NCBI RefSeq assembly: GCF_003952365.1
Contig: NZ_CP034443.1
Location: forward strand, 2,721,001 to 2,785,000
Direction: 5' to 3'
Length of the DNA stretch: 64,000 bases
Source of the DNA: Mesorhizobium sp. M9A.F.Ca.ET.002.03.1.2
Lineage (GTDB): Bacteria; Pseudomonadota; Alphaproteobacteria; Rhizobiales; Rhizobiaceae
The translations under genes were made by a program, and so were the position numbers. Below, one piece after another: positions 57,100-64,000 of this stretch (positions are counted from its first letter, which is position 1; each line of letters begins with the position of its first letter). The notes below the pieces were generated by a model. That model saw only the letters and a program-made list of their open reading frames with translations. It was not told where the DNA came from and made no database searches.

Positions 57100-58386
57100 A
57101 TGACCAAGGATGTAAGCTTAGCCACGGCAGCAAGCACACGATGCGTCCACCAGAAGGACACTTCTCTTGCGCTCTTTGGAGGAGATCCCACGGTGCCGGC
57201 TGGGCGAGTTGTTCTTTGGCCAGCTGCGAAACGTAAACATTTGAAGGCGCTCGCAAATGTTGTCGAAAGCGGCAAATATCATCGCGTCAATCACCCTATG
57301 GTGATTGAGCTCGAAAAGCGGCTAGCGGATTGGTCGGGTAACTGGTCTGTGCGCGCCGTTGGAAGCGGCACAGCCGCTATTCACGTGGCTCTCGACTACT
57401 ACCGGAACCGAGGTCGCCGAGTCGTTACGTCGGCTTTGAACTGGCCGGGAGCCGTCGGCCCAATCGCGATCAGTGGACTCGAACCGGTCTTTGTCGATGT
57501 TGAGCCAGACCTTGCCGGAGTTGATGAGAAGATGGCGGCCTCCCTCATCAAGCCAGGTGACGCGGCGACGCTCATAACTCATCTGTTCGGAAATAACCTC
57601 TTGGTTCCCAGCTTGAGATTCGCGGCGCGAGCGCGAGGCGTGGCGATTATCGATGATGTTTGCCAATCAATTGGCGCTGCGAAAGATATTGTCAATGGAG
57701 CTTACTTGGAGAGCGATGCACTCTCTCTCTCCGGCAACGGAGCTAAACACCTCGGGGCAGGTGAGCTTGGATTTGTCCTGACGAGGGACCCTGCTCTGAT
57801 CCACCATGTAGATAATGTTTCGCTGACAAGCTCGTCGCGATGTGGAGCTAGGATATTCTCCCCGAACTCCAAAGGCTACAATTACCGACCCAATGTATTC
57901 TCTGCTGCCATTGCTAATCACAGGCTCAAGCAGCTTGACCGGCAGCTTAAAAAAAGGCGAAGGAATGCTAGGTTCCTTTGGCAGGAGATTGGCCACCTCT
58001 CAGGGCTTCTGCCTCTTTTCGATCCAGCAGATCATCAACAATCGATGCTGAATCTCCCGTTGCGTCTTGAGCCGGAAAAGCTCGGTTTTCTACCTGGCCC
58101 TACGGCCAGGGATTTCATCATTAAGCTTCTTCAAGCCGAGGGAGTTCCCGTTGCGGTCTGGCTGACGAAGCCCGTCTTTGAATATCTGCCGGATATCTGC
58201 GGCCAATGGTCAAGGACCGATTTTCCAAACGCCATGAAGATATTGAACACCATGTTTTACGTGTCGGAGATCGCTCCACCAAACGACGTTGAAGTGATGA
58301 AATTGTACGCGGCCGCGTTTCAAAAGGTCTGGGCAGCGCTTCCAAACCTAGCTTCAAAAATTCCTGAGATCGTATCTGTTGCCTGA
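57100..58386 (+). CDS. DegT/DnrJ/EryC1/StrS-family PLP aminotransferase
   Basis: About 428 residues, no frameshift. Opening LALFGGDPTVP and WPAAKR are typical of the AHBA-synthase/StrS group. PLP-site features: GSGTAAIHVALDYY, TSALNWPGAVGPI, IIDDVCQSIGAA and the PLP lysine in LSGNGAKHLGAGELGFVLT. SNSKGYNYRPN-type sequence precedes the C-terminal domain. The enzyme transfers an amino group to a keto group on a sugar or cyclitol/ring precursor. First gene of a tight operon with a kinase 18 bp downstream. A start at 57049 is less likely than the ATG at 57100. Confidence 0.9.
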   Translation: MTKDVSLATAASTRCVHQKDTSLALFGGDPTVPAGRVVLWPAAKRKHLKALANVVESGKYHRVNHPMVIELEKRLADWSGNWSVRAVGSGTAAIHVALDYYRNRGRRVVTSALNWPGAVGPIAISGLEPVFVDVEPDLAGVDEKMAASLIKPGDAATLITHLFGNNLLVPSLRFAARARGVAIIDDVCQSIGAAKDIVNGAYLESDALSLSGNGAKHLGAGELGFVLTRDPALIHHVDNVSLTSSSRCGARIFSPNSKGYNYRPNVFSAAIANHRLKQLDRQLKKRRRNARFLWQEIGHLSGLLPLFDPADHQQSMLNLPLRLEPEKLGFLPGPTARDFIIKLLQAEGVPVAVWLTKPVFEYLPDICGQWSRTDFPNAMKILNTMFYVSEIAPPNDVEVMKLYAAAFQKVWAALPNLASKIPEIVSVA

Positions 58387-58404
58387 GGGCGGGATGGCAA
58401 GCCG

Positions 58405-59286
58405 ATGGACTGCTCAATAAAAGGTTTTCCACCATATGGCTTTTCGATTGTTCTCAAATTCGGCGGGAGCATCATGCGTGATCTTGCCGTGTGTAAGCTC
58501 GCACTGGCTGAACTTGAGCGTCTCGCCGATAAGGGCCATCGAATCCTACTTGTTCCAGGCGGCGGCATCCCGGACAAAGCAATTGAGGCGATTGATGCAG
58601 CCGAGCGATTAGATCCGTGTACCGCGCATCATGCGTGTGCTCTAGCACAGGACCAAACGGGGTATTTGCTTGCGGATGCCGCCTTCTCTTCCAAACTAGT
58701 TCCATCGGCCAGCCTAGGCGAATGCCGAACTCTCGCGAGACTTGGGAAGATTCCAGTGCTGCTGCCTTCCCGTTTGCTGTTTGCGGCTGACCCAGTGGAA
58801 TGGAGTTGGGACGTCACATCCGACGCCGTTGCCGCGTGGATCGCTTGGTTAACTGGGGCACCACAGCTGGTGATTTTGACAGATGTCGATGGCGTGCATC
58901 GCGGTGGAGCAACCGACGATCCCGCTGCACTTATAGAGCAGATCGCTGCTCAAGATCTTGTCCTTCTCGGCCACACCTCGATTGACGCCTGCGCGGTCGA
59001 ATTCATGGCGAAGAAAAGCCTTCCCGGCGTTGTGATTAATGCCCGTCATCCCGCTCGTCTCGCCGATTGGCTGGAAGGGAGACGCGTTAGAGCGACTAGG
59101 ATCACCGTCGCGAGCAGGAAGGCCCATATCACAAGCGACCCTTTGGGGGGGCGGCATGATGTCATCCACGGCGCTGATAGTGTATGGCCCGGAAGTCGCG
59201 CGCTCTGGCCTAACCTCGCTGCTCGACGAATTTATTCGCCGGCGAACCGGTTTGGAACTCTCGGAACGGTTCTTTTCGATTCATAG
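58405..59286 (+). CDS. Amino-acid-kinase-fold small-molecule kinase
   Basis: The first 245 codons are a full kinase: LKFGGSIMRDL at the N-terminus, LVPGGGIPDKAIE, SWDVTSDAVAAW and LVILTDVDGVHRGG, then LPGVVINARHP. This is the group containing MfnE, FomA-like and uridylate-kinase-like proteins that phosphorylate phosphates, acids or alcohols with ATP. After a run of seven G (59145-59151) the frame continues 45 codons in what looks like the wrong frame, overlapping the next gene by 130 bp. With one G more, it would stop in an ATGA overlap with the next start; with one G less, the two genes would fuse in frame. Confidence 0.85.
   Translation: MDCSIKGFPPYGFSIVLKFGGSIMRDLAVCKLALAELERLADKGHRILLVPGGGIPDKAIEAIDAAERLDPCTAHHACALAQDQTGYLLADAAFSSKLVPSASLGECRTLARLGKIPVLLPSRLLFAADPVEWSWDVTSDAVAAWIAWLTGAPQLVILTDVDGVHRGGATDDPAALIEQIAAQDLVLLGHTSIDACAVEFMAKKSLPGVVINARHPARLADWLEGRRVRATRITVASRKAHITSDPLGGRHDVIHGADSVWPGSRALWPNLAARRIYSPANRFGTLGTVLFDS
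59145..59151 (+). promoter_or_regulatory. G7 tract at the kinase/NDK-like gene junction
   Basis: Seven consecutive G four bases before the ATG at 59156. Tract length 6, 7 or 8 gives respectively a gene fusion, a long out-of-frame tail, or a normal coupled stop/start. It also resembles a Shine-Dalgarno-rich purine run. Confidence 0.6.
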
Positions 59287-59620
59287 TCGCAAATCCATTG
59301 ATGCGTTTTATACCCTTACCTGTTCCACCGGCGGGAAGCATTGGCCATTGGTGCTGGACTTATTCGACATGCGTCCGGTTTGCGCCACGATCTGGAGCGG
59401 ACCTAATGCGCTGCACTTGTCGCAAAAACTGAAGGGTAACACACAGCCGGCCCAGGCTTTATCCGGCACCGTACGTAGTCTCTTTTTCTGCGATAATCCC
59501 GTGACGAACCTCCTTCATGTGAGCGATAGTCATCAAGTAATGGATGCTGAGCTGAGAATACTTAGGTGCCGGTCGTTGGGCGACGAAGCGACTGCTTGGA
59601 TTTCTCTCGATTCCGGCTAA
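59156..59620 (+). CDS. Nucleoside-diphosphate-kinase-like protein
   Basis: 154 residues, the usual NDK length. TALIVYGPEVARSGLTSLL corresponds to the NDK N-terminal strand but lacks the Lys-Pro of IIKPDA. SGTVRSLFF matches the GTIR block, and NLLHVSDSHQVMDAELRIL matches NAVHGSDS..A..E, keeping the phosphorylated active-site His. So a diverged NDK that may pass phosphate to a non-nucleotide substrate. The ATG at 59156 is followed by a second ATG. Next to an amino-acid-kinase-fold enzyme, the pair could make a di- or triphosphate in steps. Confidence 0.75.
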   Translation: MMSSTALIVYGPEVARSGLTSLLDEFIRRRTGLELSERFFSIHSRKSIDAFYTLTCSTGGKHWPLVLDLFDMRPVCATIWSGPNALHLSQKLKGNTQPAQALSGTVRSLFFCDNPVTNLLHVSDSHQVMDAELRILRCRSLGDEATAWISLDSG

Positions 59621-60255
59621 GGCCTCTTCCGGTATGCACCCTCCGCTCATCTTGGGACCGCCTCATTCTTGAGGCCGGTCTGTTTCAATGGCCCTCTTTG
59701 GAATTCGCTTTGAAGCGAACCGTGTGCCGTGGCCGGGAAAACAACCAGGCTGGCACCGCGCCGGAAGGCCCGGAGAACAATGAGTGTACGCGATTCTGAC
59801 GGCGGATACAGGGCCGGTCGTTGGGCGACGAAGCGACCTGCTTGGATTTCCTCCTCGATTCATCTGGCTGACATCTTGCGCGGCGCCCCATTCCTCATTC
59901 ATTTCCCAAATGTTGCTAAACGTTCTCGGCGACAGGGGAGCTGCGCCGATGCCGGACAATCGGAGTGATGGTAGCGCGTTTGCCCACGCAAGATTCTGTT
60001 ACGACAGAGCACTCCTAACCGCAGCAAAGTCGGGCCTAACGACAGCCGTCCAGCGGTATTTCCAGGGGGATCGAGCCGGTCTAGAAGGCCTCTTCCGGTA
60101 TGCACCCCTCCGCTCATCTTGGGACCGCCTCATTCTTGAGGCCGGTCTGTTTTCAATGCCTCTTTGGAATTGCTTACTGAAGCGAACCGTTGATGCCGTC
60201 GAGCCGGGAAAACAACCAGGCATGGCACCGCGCCGGAAGGCCGGAGAACAATGAG
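59568..60255 (+). repeat. Tandem duplication with internal deletion
   Basis: Block a (GCCGGTCGTTGGGCGACGAA...) occurs at 59568 and 59814. Block b (GGCCTCTTCCGGTATGCACC..., about 165 bp ending GGAGAACAATGAG) occurs at 59621-59790 and 60087-60255. In the second copy a and b are separated by about 235 bp that are missing from the first. Confidence 0.88.
59949..60254 (+). CDS. Small protein of unknown function (101 aa), coupled to the methyltransferase
   Basis: Starts at an ATG with GGGGAG nine bases upstream and ends in an ATGA overlap with the methyltransferase start. Sequence: MPDNRSDGSAFAHARFCYDR, then a helical KSGLTTAVQRYFQGDRAGLE, DRLILEAGLFSMPLWN and a basic C-terminal tail. No family recognised. 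The frame is open upstream to 59784, but that part comes from the duplicated block. The operon position suggests a partner or carrier-like role, which is speculation. Confidence 0.6.
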   Translation: MPDNRSDGSAFAHARFCYDRALLTAAKSGLTTAVQRYFQGDRAGLEGLFRYAPLRSSWDRLILEAGLFSMPLWNCLLKRTVDAVEPGKQPGMAPRRKAGEQ

Positions 60256-60931
60256 CGAACTTGATCGTATCAGGACAACGCTTCGGACAAGTCAACAAGC
60301 CACTTTCCCGCGTCAGATGCAGGCATTCGGACTGGATCTGGTCGTACAGGAAGGGGTTTTTCCTCCAGAGCACTTCCAGAGTTGGCGTTGGATTAGCGAG
60401 AATTTTCCCCCATTCGACGGAAAGACCGTCTTAGAAATCGGCTGCGGTTTCGGTCTTCCCGGCCTTCTGTTGGCAAAGACTGGCGCGCTGTCGTTGCTGA
60501 CTTGTGACATCAATCCGAGGGCCGTCGCGAACACGTTGGAGAATGCTGCAAGAAACGGAATTAGTAACGTCGAGGTCATCGCAAGCGATATATTTAACAA
60601 TGTTCCACCTGGCAGAAGGTTCGACATCATATTTTGGAACTACCCGTCGAGCTACGCTCCAGAAGATTACGAGTTTGTCCACGACCTCGAAGGTGGTGCG
60701 ATCGATCCAGGGTACAACTTGCTCGAGAGATTTCTTTCAGATGGCCCAAGGTTCCTTACGGAATCAGGTCGTATCGTTCTTGGGTTCGGCACTAATGCCC
60801 GTGACGACCTTCTTGAAAAGATTGCGGGTTCAAATGATCTCACATCTGTGCTTCTGCGAGCCGGGACCTATCCCGACGTCAACGTAACTTACAGGCTGTT
60901 CTCAATATCAAAGAAGGCCACAAGCGCATGA
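60251..60931 (+). CDS. Class I SAM-dependent methyltransferase
   Basis: 226 residues. Motif I VLEIGCGFGLPGLLLAK, acidic loop LLTCDINPRAVANTLENAAR, and motif IV DIIFWNYPSSY, an NxPS/NPPY-like signature of enzymes methylating amide or amino nitrogens. About 65 residues precede the SAM domain. Coupled by ATGA overlaps to genes on both sides. Substrate unknown; the operon suggests a small phosphorylated or aminated metabolite rather than DNA or ribosomal RNA. Confidence 0.88.
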   Translation: MSELDRIRTTLRTSQQATFPRQMQAFGLDLVVQEGVFPPEHFQSWRWISENFPPFDGKTVLEIGCGFGLPGLLLAKTGALSLLTCDINPRAVANTLENAARNGISNVEVIASDIFNNVPPGRRFDIIFWNYPSSYAPEDYEFVHDLEGGAIDPGYNLLERFLSDGPRFLTESGRIVLGFGTNARDDLLEKIAGSNDLTSVLLRAGTYPDVNVTYRLFSISKKATSA

Positions 60932-61467
60932 TGCCCGAGCTGATGCGCATTGCGTTGGTCGCCATTTCGCGCAATCGGAGCAAAGATAGCTGGGTAGCGG
61001 GCAGTAGCGTCCTTTCGCAGTTCATCCAGCGTGCGCCGAACGACATTGACATTCATCATGTCAATTTGGCCGCATTCAATCAGGCTGTGGATAAGGATAC
61101 CAGGGCTCTGGCGGACGCGGGGTTCTCCATTGCCACATCGCGACCTGCCGACGCGGAGCTGGAGATCGTATTCTTGAGATCGAACGGGACCCTGGCGATA
61201 AATTGGGTTCTCGAACAGGAACGACCGACGGCGTTAATCAACGATCCGCTTTTTGGGACAAGGGCGAGTTTCGCGGACGTCATCGCGCGAAAGGTCGAGA
61301 TGCACCTGGAGAACCACCATTCGAAGCACAGGGATGATCTCCTTGCACTCCTGGAGCATTCCGCCTCAATCTCGGCCGAAATGAGTCTGGACCAATTGGT
61401 TGGTAGCATCTCCGCGCTAGACCTCGCGAAATACGTCAATACCAACCTTCGTGGCAGCACGCGATAG
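60928..61467 (+). CDS. Nucleotidyltransferase-fold protein
   Basis: 179 residues, the start overlapping the methyltransferase stop (ATGA; a second ATG follows immediately). WVAGSSVLSQFIQRAPNDID has the hG[GS]...DhD pattern of the minimal nucleotidyltransferase superfamily (AbiEii/antibiotic adenylyltransferase type). EIVFLRSNGTLAINW would supply the third acidic strand. DVIARKVEMHLENHHSKHRD resembles the C-terminal helices of AbiEii-like proteins. It could transfer a nucleotide to the pathway intermediate, but an AbiE-type toxin cannot be excluded; there is no AbiEi antitoxin beside it, and its position favours biosynthesis. Confidence 0.7.
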   Translation: MMPELMRIALVAISRNRSKDSWVAGSSVLSQFIQRAPNDIDIHHVNLAAFNQAVDKDTRALADAGFSIATSRPADAELEIVFLRSNGTLAINWVLEQERPTALINDPLFGTRASFADVIARKVEMHLENHHSKHRDDLLALLEHSASISAEMSLDQLVGSISALDLAKYVNTNLRGSTR

Positions 61468-62045
61468 ATGTCAGCCCCCAATCTCCCAGGAATTCCCGAA
61501 CACCGTGGCAAACGTAGAAGTGGACATGGAAGAAGCTCGACCTGGTCCACCGATCTGTCGACCGGCAAAAGGAGCCGCTGACTTGCTGTCGGTGAAGAAG
61601 GAAGCTAGGATCTTGCCTGCCTTCCTGCGTCCCACGCTGCTGCGGCCGACCCATGCCCTCTCGAGGCCCTCCAGCGCCACTCAGTCGGCGAGCGCGCCGT
61701 CGAACCTTGCGCATGGACCGCCTAGGTCACGGAGTCGACCTGGTGCTGCAGCCTTGCCCAACGACGAGGAACCTGCCTTGTCCTCCGGTTTGATCCCGGT
61801 GTAGTAGTTCGTCAGCTTCTCAATTGTTGAAGCTTCCCCTATGATCACCAAACACCCGCGCGCCGTGGCAAGAGGGTTGCTCGGTGAGTTCGTCGTTTCC
61901 ATGTAACAAGCACGCAGTACGCACAGTCGAAAGTGCGGTTCAAGTTTATCGCTTCAATGGCTCGTGCACGCGAGCACGCGCGACGAAGACCGAGGTGGGA
62001 TCCGGAAATAACCTCGGAACTGCCCGAATTGGCCTTGGTGGGGAT
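61468..62045. other. Gap between the operon and the convergent RpiR gene
   Basis: A minus-strand frame of 73 codons at 61681-61902 and others are visible but show no motif. No hairpin terminator was recognised. Confidence 0.4.
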
Positions 62046-62861
62046 TCAGACTTCCGCCATCTGCAGACACTGGCAAAGATATTCGCTCAGCAACACCAGA
62101 GGCGGCACGTGCATCGCCGACCCGGCCTGTGGCCAAGCCTCAGCCGAGGTAAACAATACCACCTCGTCCGCAGTCCGGGCGATCGGGCAGTCAACGCGGG
62201 TCGTAATGGCAATCGTGTATGCTCCGGTTTCGCGCGCAATAGCCAGAAAATCCTTGGTTTCCACAGTGTGGCCACGCGACGAAATGCCAATGGCGAGGCT
62301 CAACGAGCCAAGCCCTCGCGCGAGAGCGTGAGACACGGTGGCGGACCCCGAGCAATGTGCGGGGAAACCTAGGCAGATCAGTCGCATGGCCAGAATATCA
62401 GCGCAGACGGATGACGGCCCCGTGCCGAACAGTTCGACGCGTCGGGCCGCTCGGATGCGGTTGGCAAACCCACTAATTTGAAGGTCGTCAAAACCACGAG
62501 CGGACACGGAAATTGAGTTTTGTAAAGCAGAACTGAGGATGGCGATCCGAGGAGCTGTGTCTACAGCTTCTGATGGCGCGCGTTCAGCCAGTTCGCCGCT
62601 CAACTTCCGCCGCTCAATTTCGCCGCTGAGCGCAATCTTAAACTCGCGAAATCCCGAGAGTCCCAAGGTTCGGCAAAATCTTACAATTGAAGCAGAACCG
62701 GTAGCGGTGTTGCGCGCAAGGTCGGCAATGGACAGCGCCAGAACAGCCTCGGGGTCTTGTGCAACATACAGAGCTATACGTGCGAGCGCATTCGGAGCCG
62801 TGTTAATTGCATCATAGATGATGTCTAGCAGCAATTTCTGTGTATGTCGGGGCTTCCGCAT
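62046..62861 (-). CDS. RpiR/MurR-family transcriptional regulator (HTH + SIS)
   Basis: About 271 residues from the ATG at 62861 (open upstream to 62912). HTH_6: ALARIALYVAQDPEAVLALS, IVRFCRTLGLSGFREFKIAL. SIS: RVELFGTGPSSVCADILAMR, LAIGISSRGHTVETKDFL, YTIAITTRVDCPIARTADEV. Intact, and similar in wording to the dead copy at 52.65-53.45 kb. Its target genes are not adjacent on its own strand; the divergent right-hand neighbour is the sulfotransferase-like gene 700 bp away. Confidence 0.92.
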   Translation of the reverse strand: MRKPRHTQKLLLDIIYDAINTAPNALARIALYVAQDPEAVLALSIADLARNTATGSASIVRFCRTLGLSGFREFKIALSGEIERRKLSGELAERAPSEAVDTAPRIAILSSALQNSISVSARGFDDLQISGFANRIRAARRVELFGTGPSSVCADILAMRLICLGFPAHCSGSATVSHALARGLGSLSLAIGISSRGHTVETKDFLAIARETGAYTIAITTRVDCPIARTADEVVLFTSAEAWPQAGSAMHVPPLVLLSEYLCQCLQMAEV

Positions 62862-63561
62862 GTGTCTTAGTGTTCGTTCCAAGCTGGCAGTCGACCCGCG
62901 AAGGCCTAGCAAAGCCCTGCATATTCGAGTCTCGCTGACGGTTCACTGACGCAGATCATAGACAAGGTCGATATCGGATTCCGGCTGCCGCTCCGTTCGC
63001 GCCCATGTCTCGGCAGTCGGGGCAATGGACGCGAGGGCATGCGCTCGGCCGCTCGCGAGGCGGTCTTGCGAGTGGCCTCGTTTAACGACGCCTCCTGGCC
63101 CGATGCTGTCAATGGAGCTTACTTTACTGGCTGCGCATGCGCCGCGCAAACCGTGGTGTCCTCGTCGTCAGGGCAGTGGGGACGACTGCACGGCAACGCA
63201 AGCGGTGCCGTCTGGGAAAATATATTCATTAGCATATTGGCGACATAACCAATCTTACTTGCGTTCTTCTATGATTAGGTTCATCGTCCGATCGAAACCG
63301 GGGGCATGACAAGGTGACTACATCTCTAGGGAACGCCGACGTGGCGTTTGGTAAATAGCTCATCTCAGCAAGTTGGCCACGAGCTTGCCGATCCACCCGT
63401 ACTAGCGGTTCGTCTCGCGGCTAGCGCATGCGACGGGCTTTACTTCTCTGGTACGGCAACAGAGGGCGCGACTGCTTGGGGTCAAGCTGGTCAGGAACTT
63501 GTCCTGTCGCGCATTGGCTCCGGCTGTTTAAAAAAGCCGCTGCAACAGTGAGGAAACCACA
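62862..63561. promoter_or_regulatory. 700-bp divergent intergenic region, AT-rich part near 63220-63280
   Basis: No supported gene; a 69-codon frame at 63039-63248 has no motif. A/T-rich stretches (AAAATATATTCATTAGCATATT) suggest promoter sequence for the downstream gene. Confidence 0.4.
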
Positions 63562-64000
63562 ATGTTTCACCCGCTTCCAGAAGAGCTGCGCGATATCGCG
63601 GGTCAACCCTTTCCACTTTATCCCTGCTCGAATGAATCTTGGTCAATCAAGCCGACGGCCGGCCGCTCAAGCTCGCGGGTTATGATATGTTCCATTCCGA
63701 AGGCGGGCACCCACCTATATGCCCGTCTGCTTGGACTGCTCGGGCTTGTACAGTCCGATGTGTTCTTTAATAAAGACTATCTTGGAGACTTCCGCTTTGT
63801 GGATGTCGAGCGAGCTCGCTTCACTCATTCCGAAAATATTCTATGGATACCGATCGAGATATCCTCGCGCTTTATTCAGCCCGGTCAGTTTGGCTATGGG
63901 CATCTACCGTGCGACATCGGCACTCGCCATTGTTTAGCGGATTTCAAGATCGTCTTTCTTTCGCGCGAAATGCGTGCGGCAATTGTGTCGCAGATGCGAT
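63562..64000 (+). CDS. Sulfotransferase-like protein, N-terminal part, runs off the right edge
   Basis: The frame is open from the ATG at 63562 (AGGAAACCACA before it) to the last base, 146 codons without a stop. RVMICSIPKAGTHLYARLLG matches the 5'-phosphosulfate-binding loop (PKxGTxxL) of PAPS-dependent sulfotransferases. QFGYGHLP and FKIVFLSREMRAAIVSQMR fit the later GHLP and RDPRDxxxS-type 3'-phosphate motif, with Glu-Met in place of Asp-Pro. So the gene probably transfers sulfate from PAPS to a small molecule or glycan. Rhizobia use sulfotransferases on Nod factors, lipopolysaccharide and other metabolites; which applies here cannot be told. Confidence 0.72.
   Translation, partial: MFHPLPEELRDIAGQPFPLYPCSNESWSIKPTAGRSSSRVMICSIPKAGTHLYARLLGLLGLVQSDVFFNKDYLGDFRFVDVERARFTHSENILWIPIEISSRFIQPGQFGYGHLPCDIGTRHCLADFKIVFLSREMRAAIVSQMR

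Noticed and set aside
61681..61902. Minus-strand 73-codon frame
   Set aside because: No motif, no clear ribosome-binding site and no relation to neighbours; insufficient support for a gene.
63262..63300. Possible nod box (ATCGTCCGATCGAAACC)
   Set aside because: Only the GATCGAAAC core fits; the other conserved ATC-N9-GAT elements and 3' part of a nod box are missing.
1..64000. CRISPR array, rRNA operon or complete tRNA gene
   Set aside because: No regularly spaced identical repeats and no rRNA-like sequence were noticed; the only tRNA signal is the partial tRNA-Arg at 24176-24220.

Overview
The window looks like part of an accessory replicon or genomic island of a rhizobial alphaproteobacterium (Rhizobium/Sinorhizobium/Mesorhizobium type). 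The support is a plasmid RepA-type gene, a DUF1612 (RHE_PE00001-like) pseudogene, a rhizobial phospholipid N-methyltransferase relic, a GroEL tail ending in a GGM-rich stretch, a partial tRNA-Arg(CCG) that looks like an integration scar, and many broken insertion sequences (IS21, IS30, IS66, IS110, IS256, IS481, Tn3 and TniA types). No nod, nif or fix gene is visible.

Layout. 1-12.6 kb is mostly a gene graveyard: the 5' part of otsA (minus strand, running off the left edge), a ProQ/FinO-domain gene, a broken cytidylyltransferase and CDP-alcohol phosphotransferase pair, a groEL 3' fragment, a frameshifted pmtA, a frameshifted HPP-CBS gene, a TniA-like transposase fragment and a DUF1612 pseudogene. 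12.6-18.9 kb holds an orphan RepA-like ParA protein whose nucleotide-binding motifs are altered, and a membrane acyltransferase-like gene that carries a second copy of the same leader sequence, with IS debris between them. 18.9-24.1 kb is a decayed, translationally coupled cluster: PLP decarboxylase tail, desaturase, O-acetylhomoserine-sulfhydrylase-like enzyme, class I glutamine amidotransferase, EamA exporter and deacetylase. It recalls rhizobitoxine biosynthesis.

24.2-34 kb starts at the partial tRNA-Arg. It contains an ImmA/IrrE-PIN toxin-antitoxin-like pair, an IS66 element cleanly interrupted by a serine-recombinase element, a broken Mrr-type restriction gene and IS110 pieces. 34-52.5 kb is the best-preserved catabolic block: a sugar-lactone-oxidase-like flavoenzyme; an RpiR regulator divergent from a kinase, a SIS-domain isomerase, an ABC importer without an ATPase and a sulfatase; then a second RpiR regulator with a complete sugar ABC importer followed by two paralogous pairs of metallophosphoesterase plus HAD phosphatase. 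Together they suggest uptake and breakdown of sulfated and phosphodiester-linked (amino)sugars.

52.6-55.2 kb holds a dead RpiR gene and an IS256 element. 55.4-61.5 kb carries a GntR regulator and a compact, apparently intact operon: DegT aminotransferase, amino-acid-kinase-fold kinase, NDK-like protein, small protein, methyltransferase and nucleotidyltransferase-fold protein. I cannot match this gene set to a known pathway, and it is the leading candidate for an undescribed small-molecule system. A further RpiR regulator and the 5' part of a sulfotransferase-like gene, running off the right edge, close the window.
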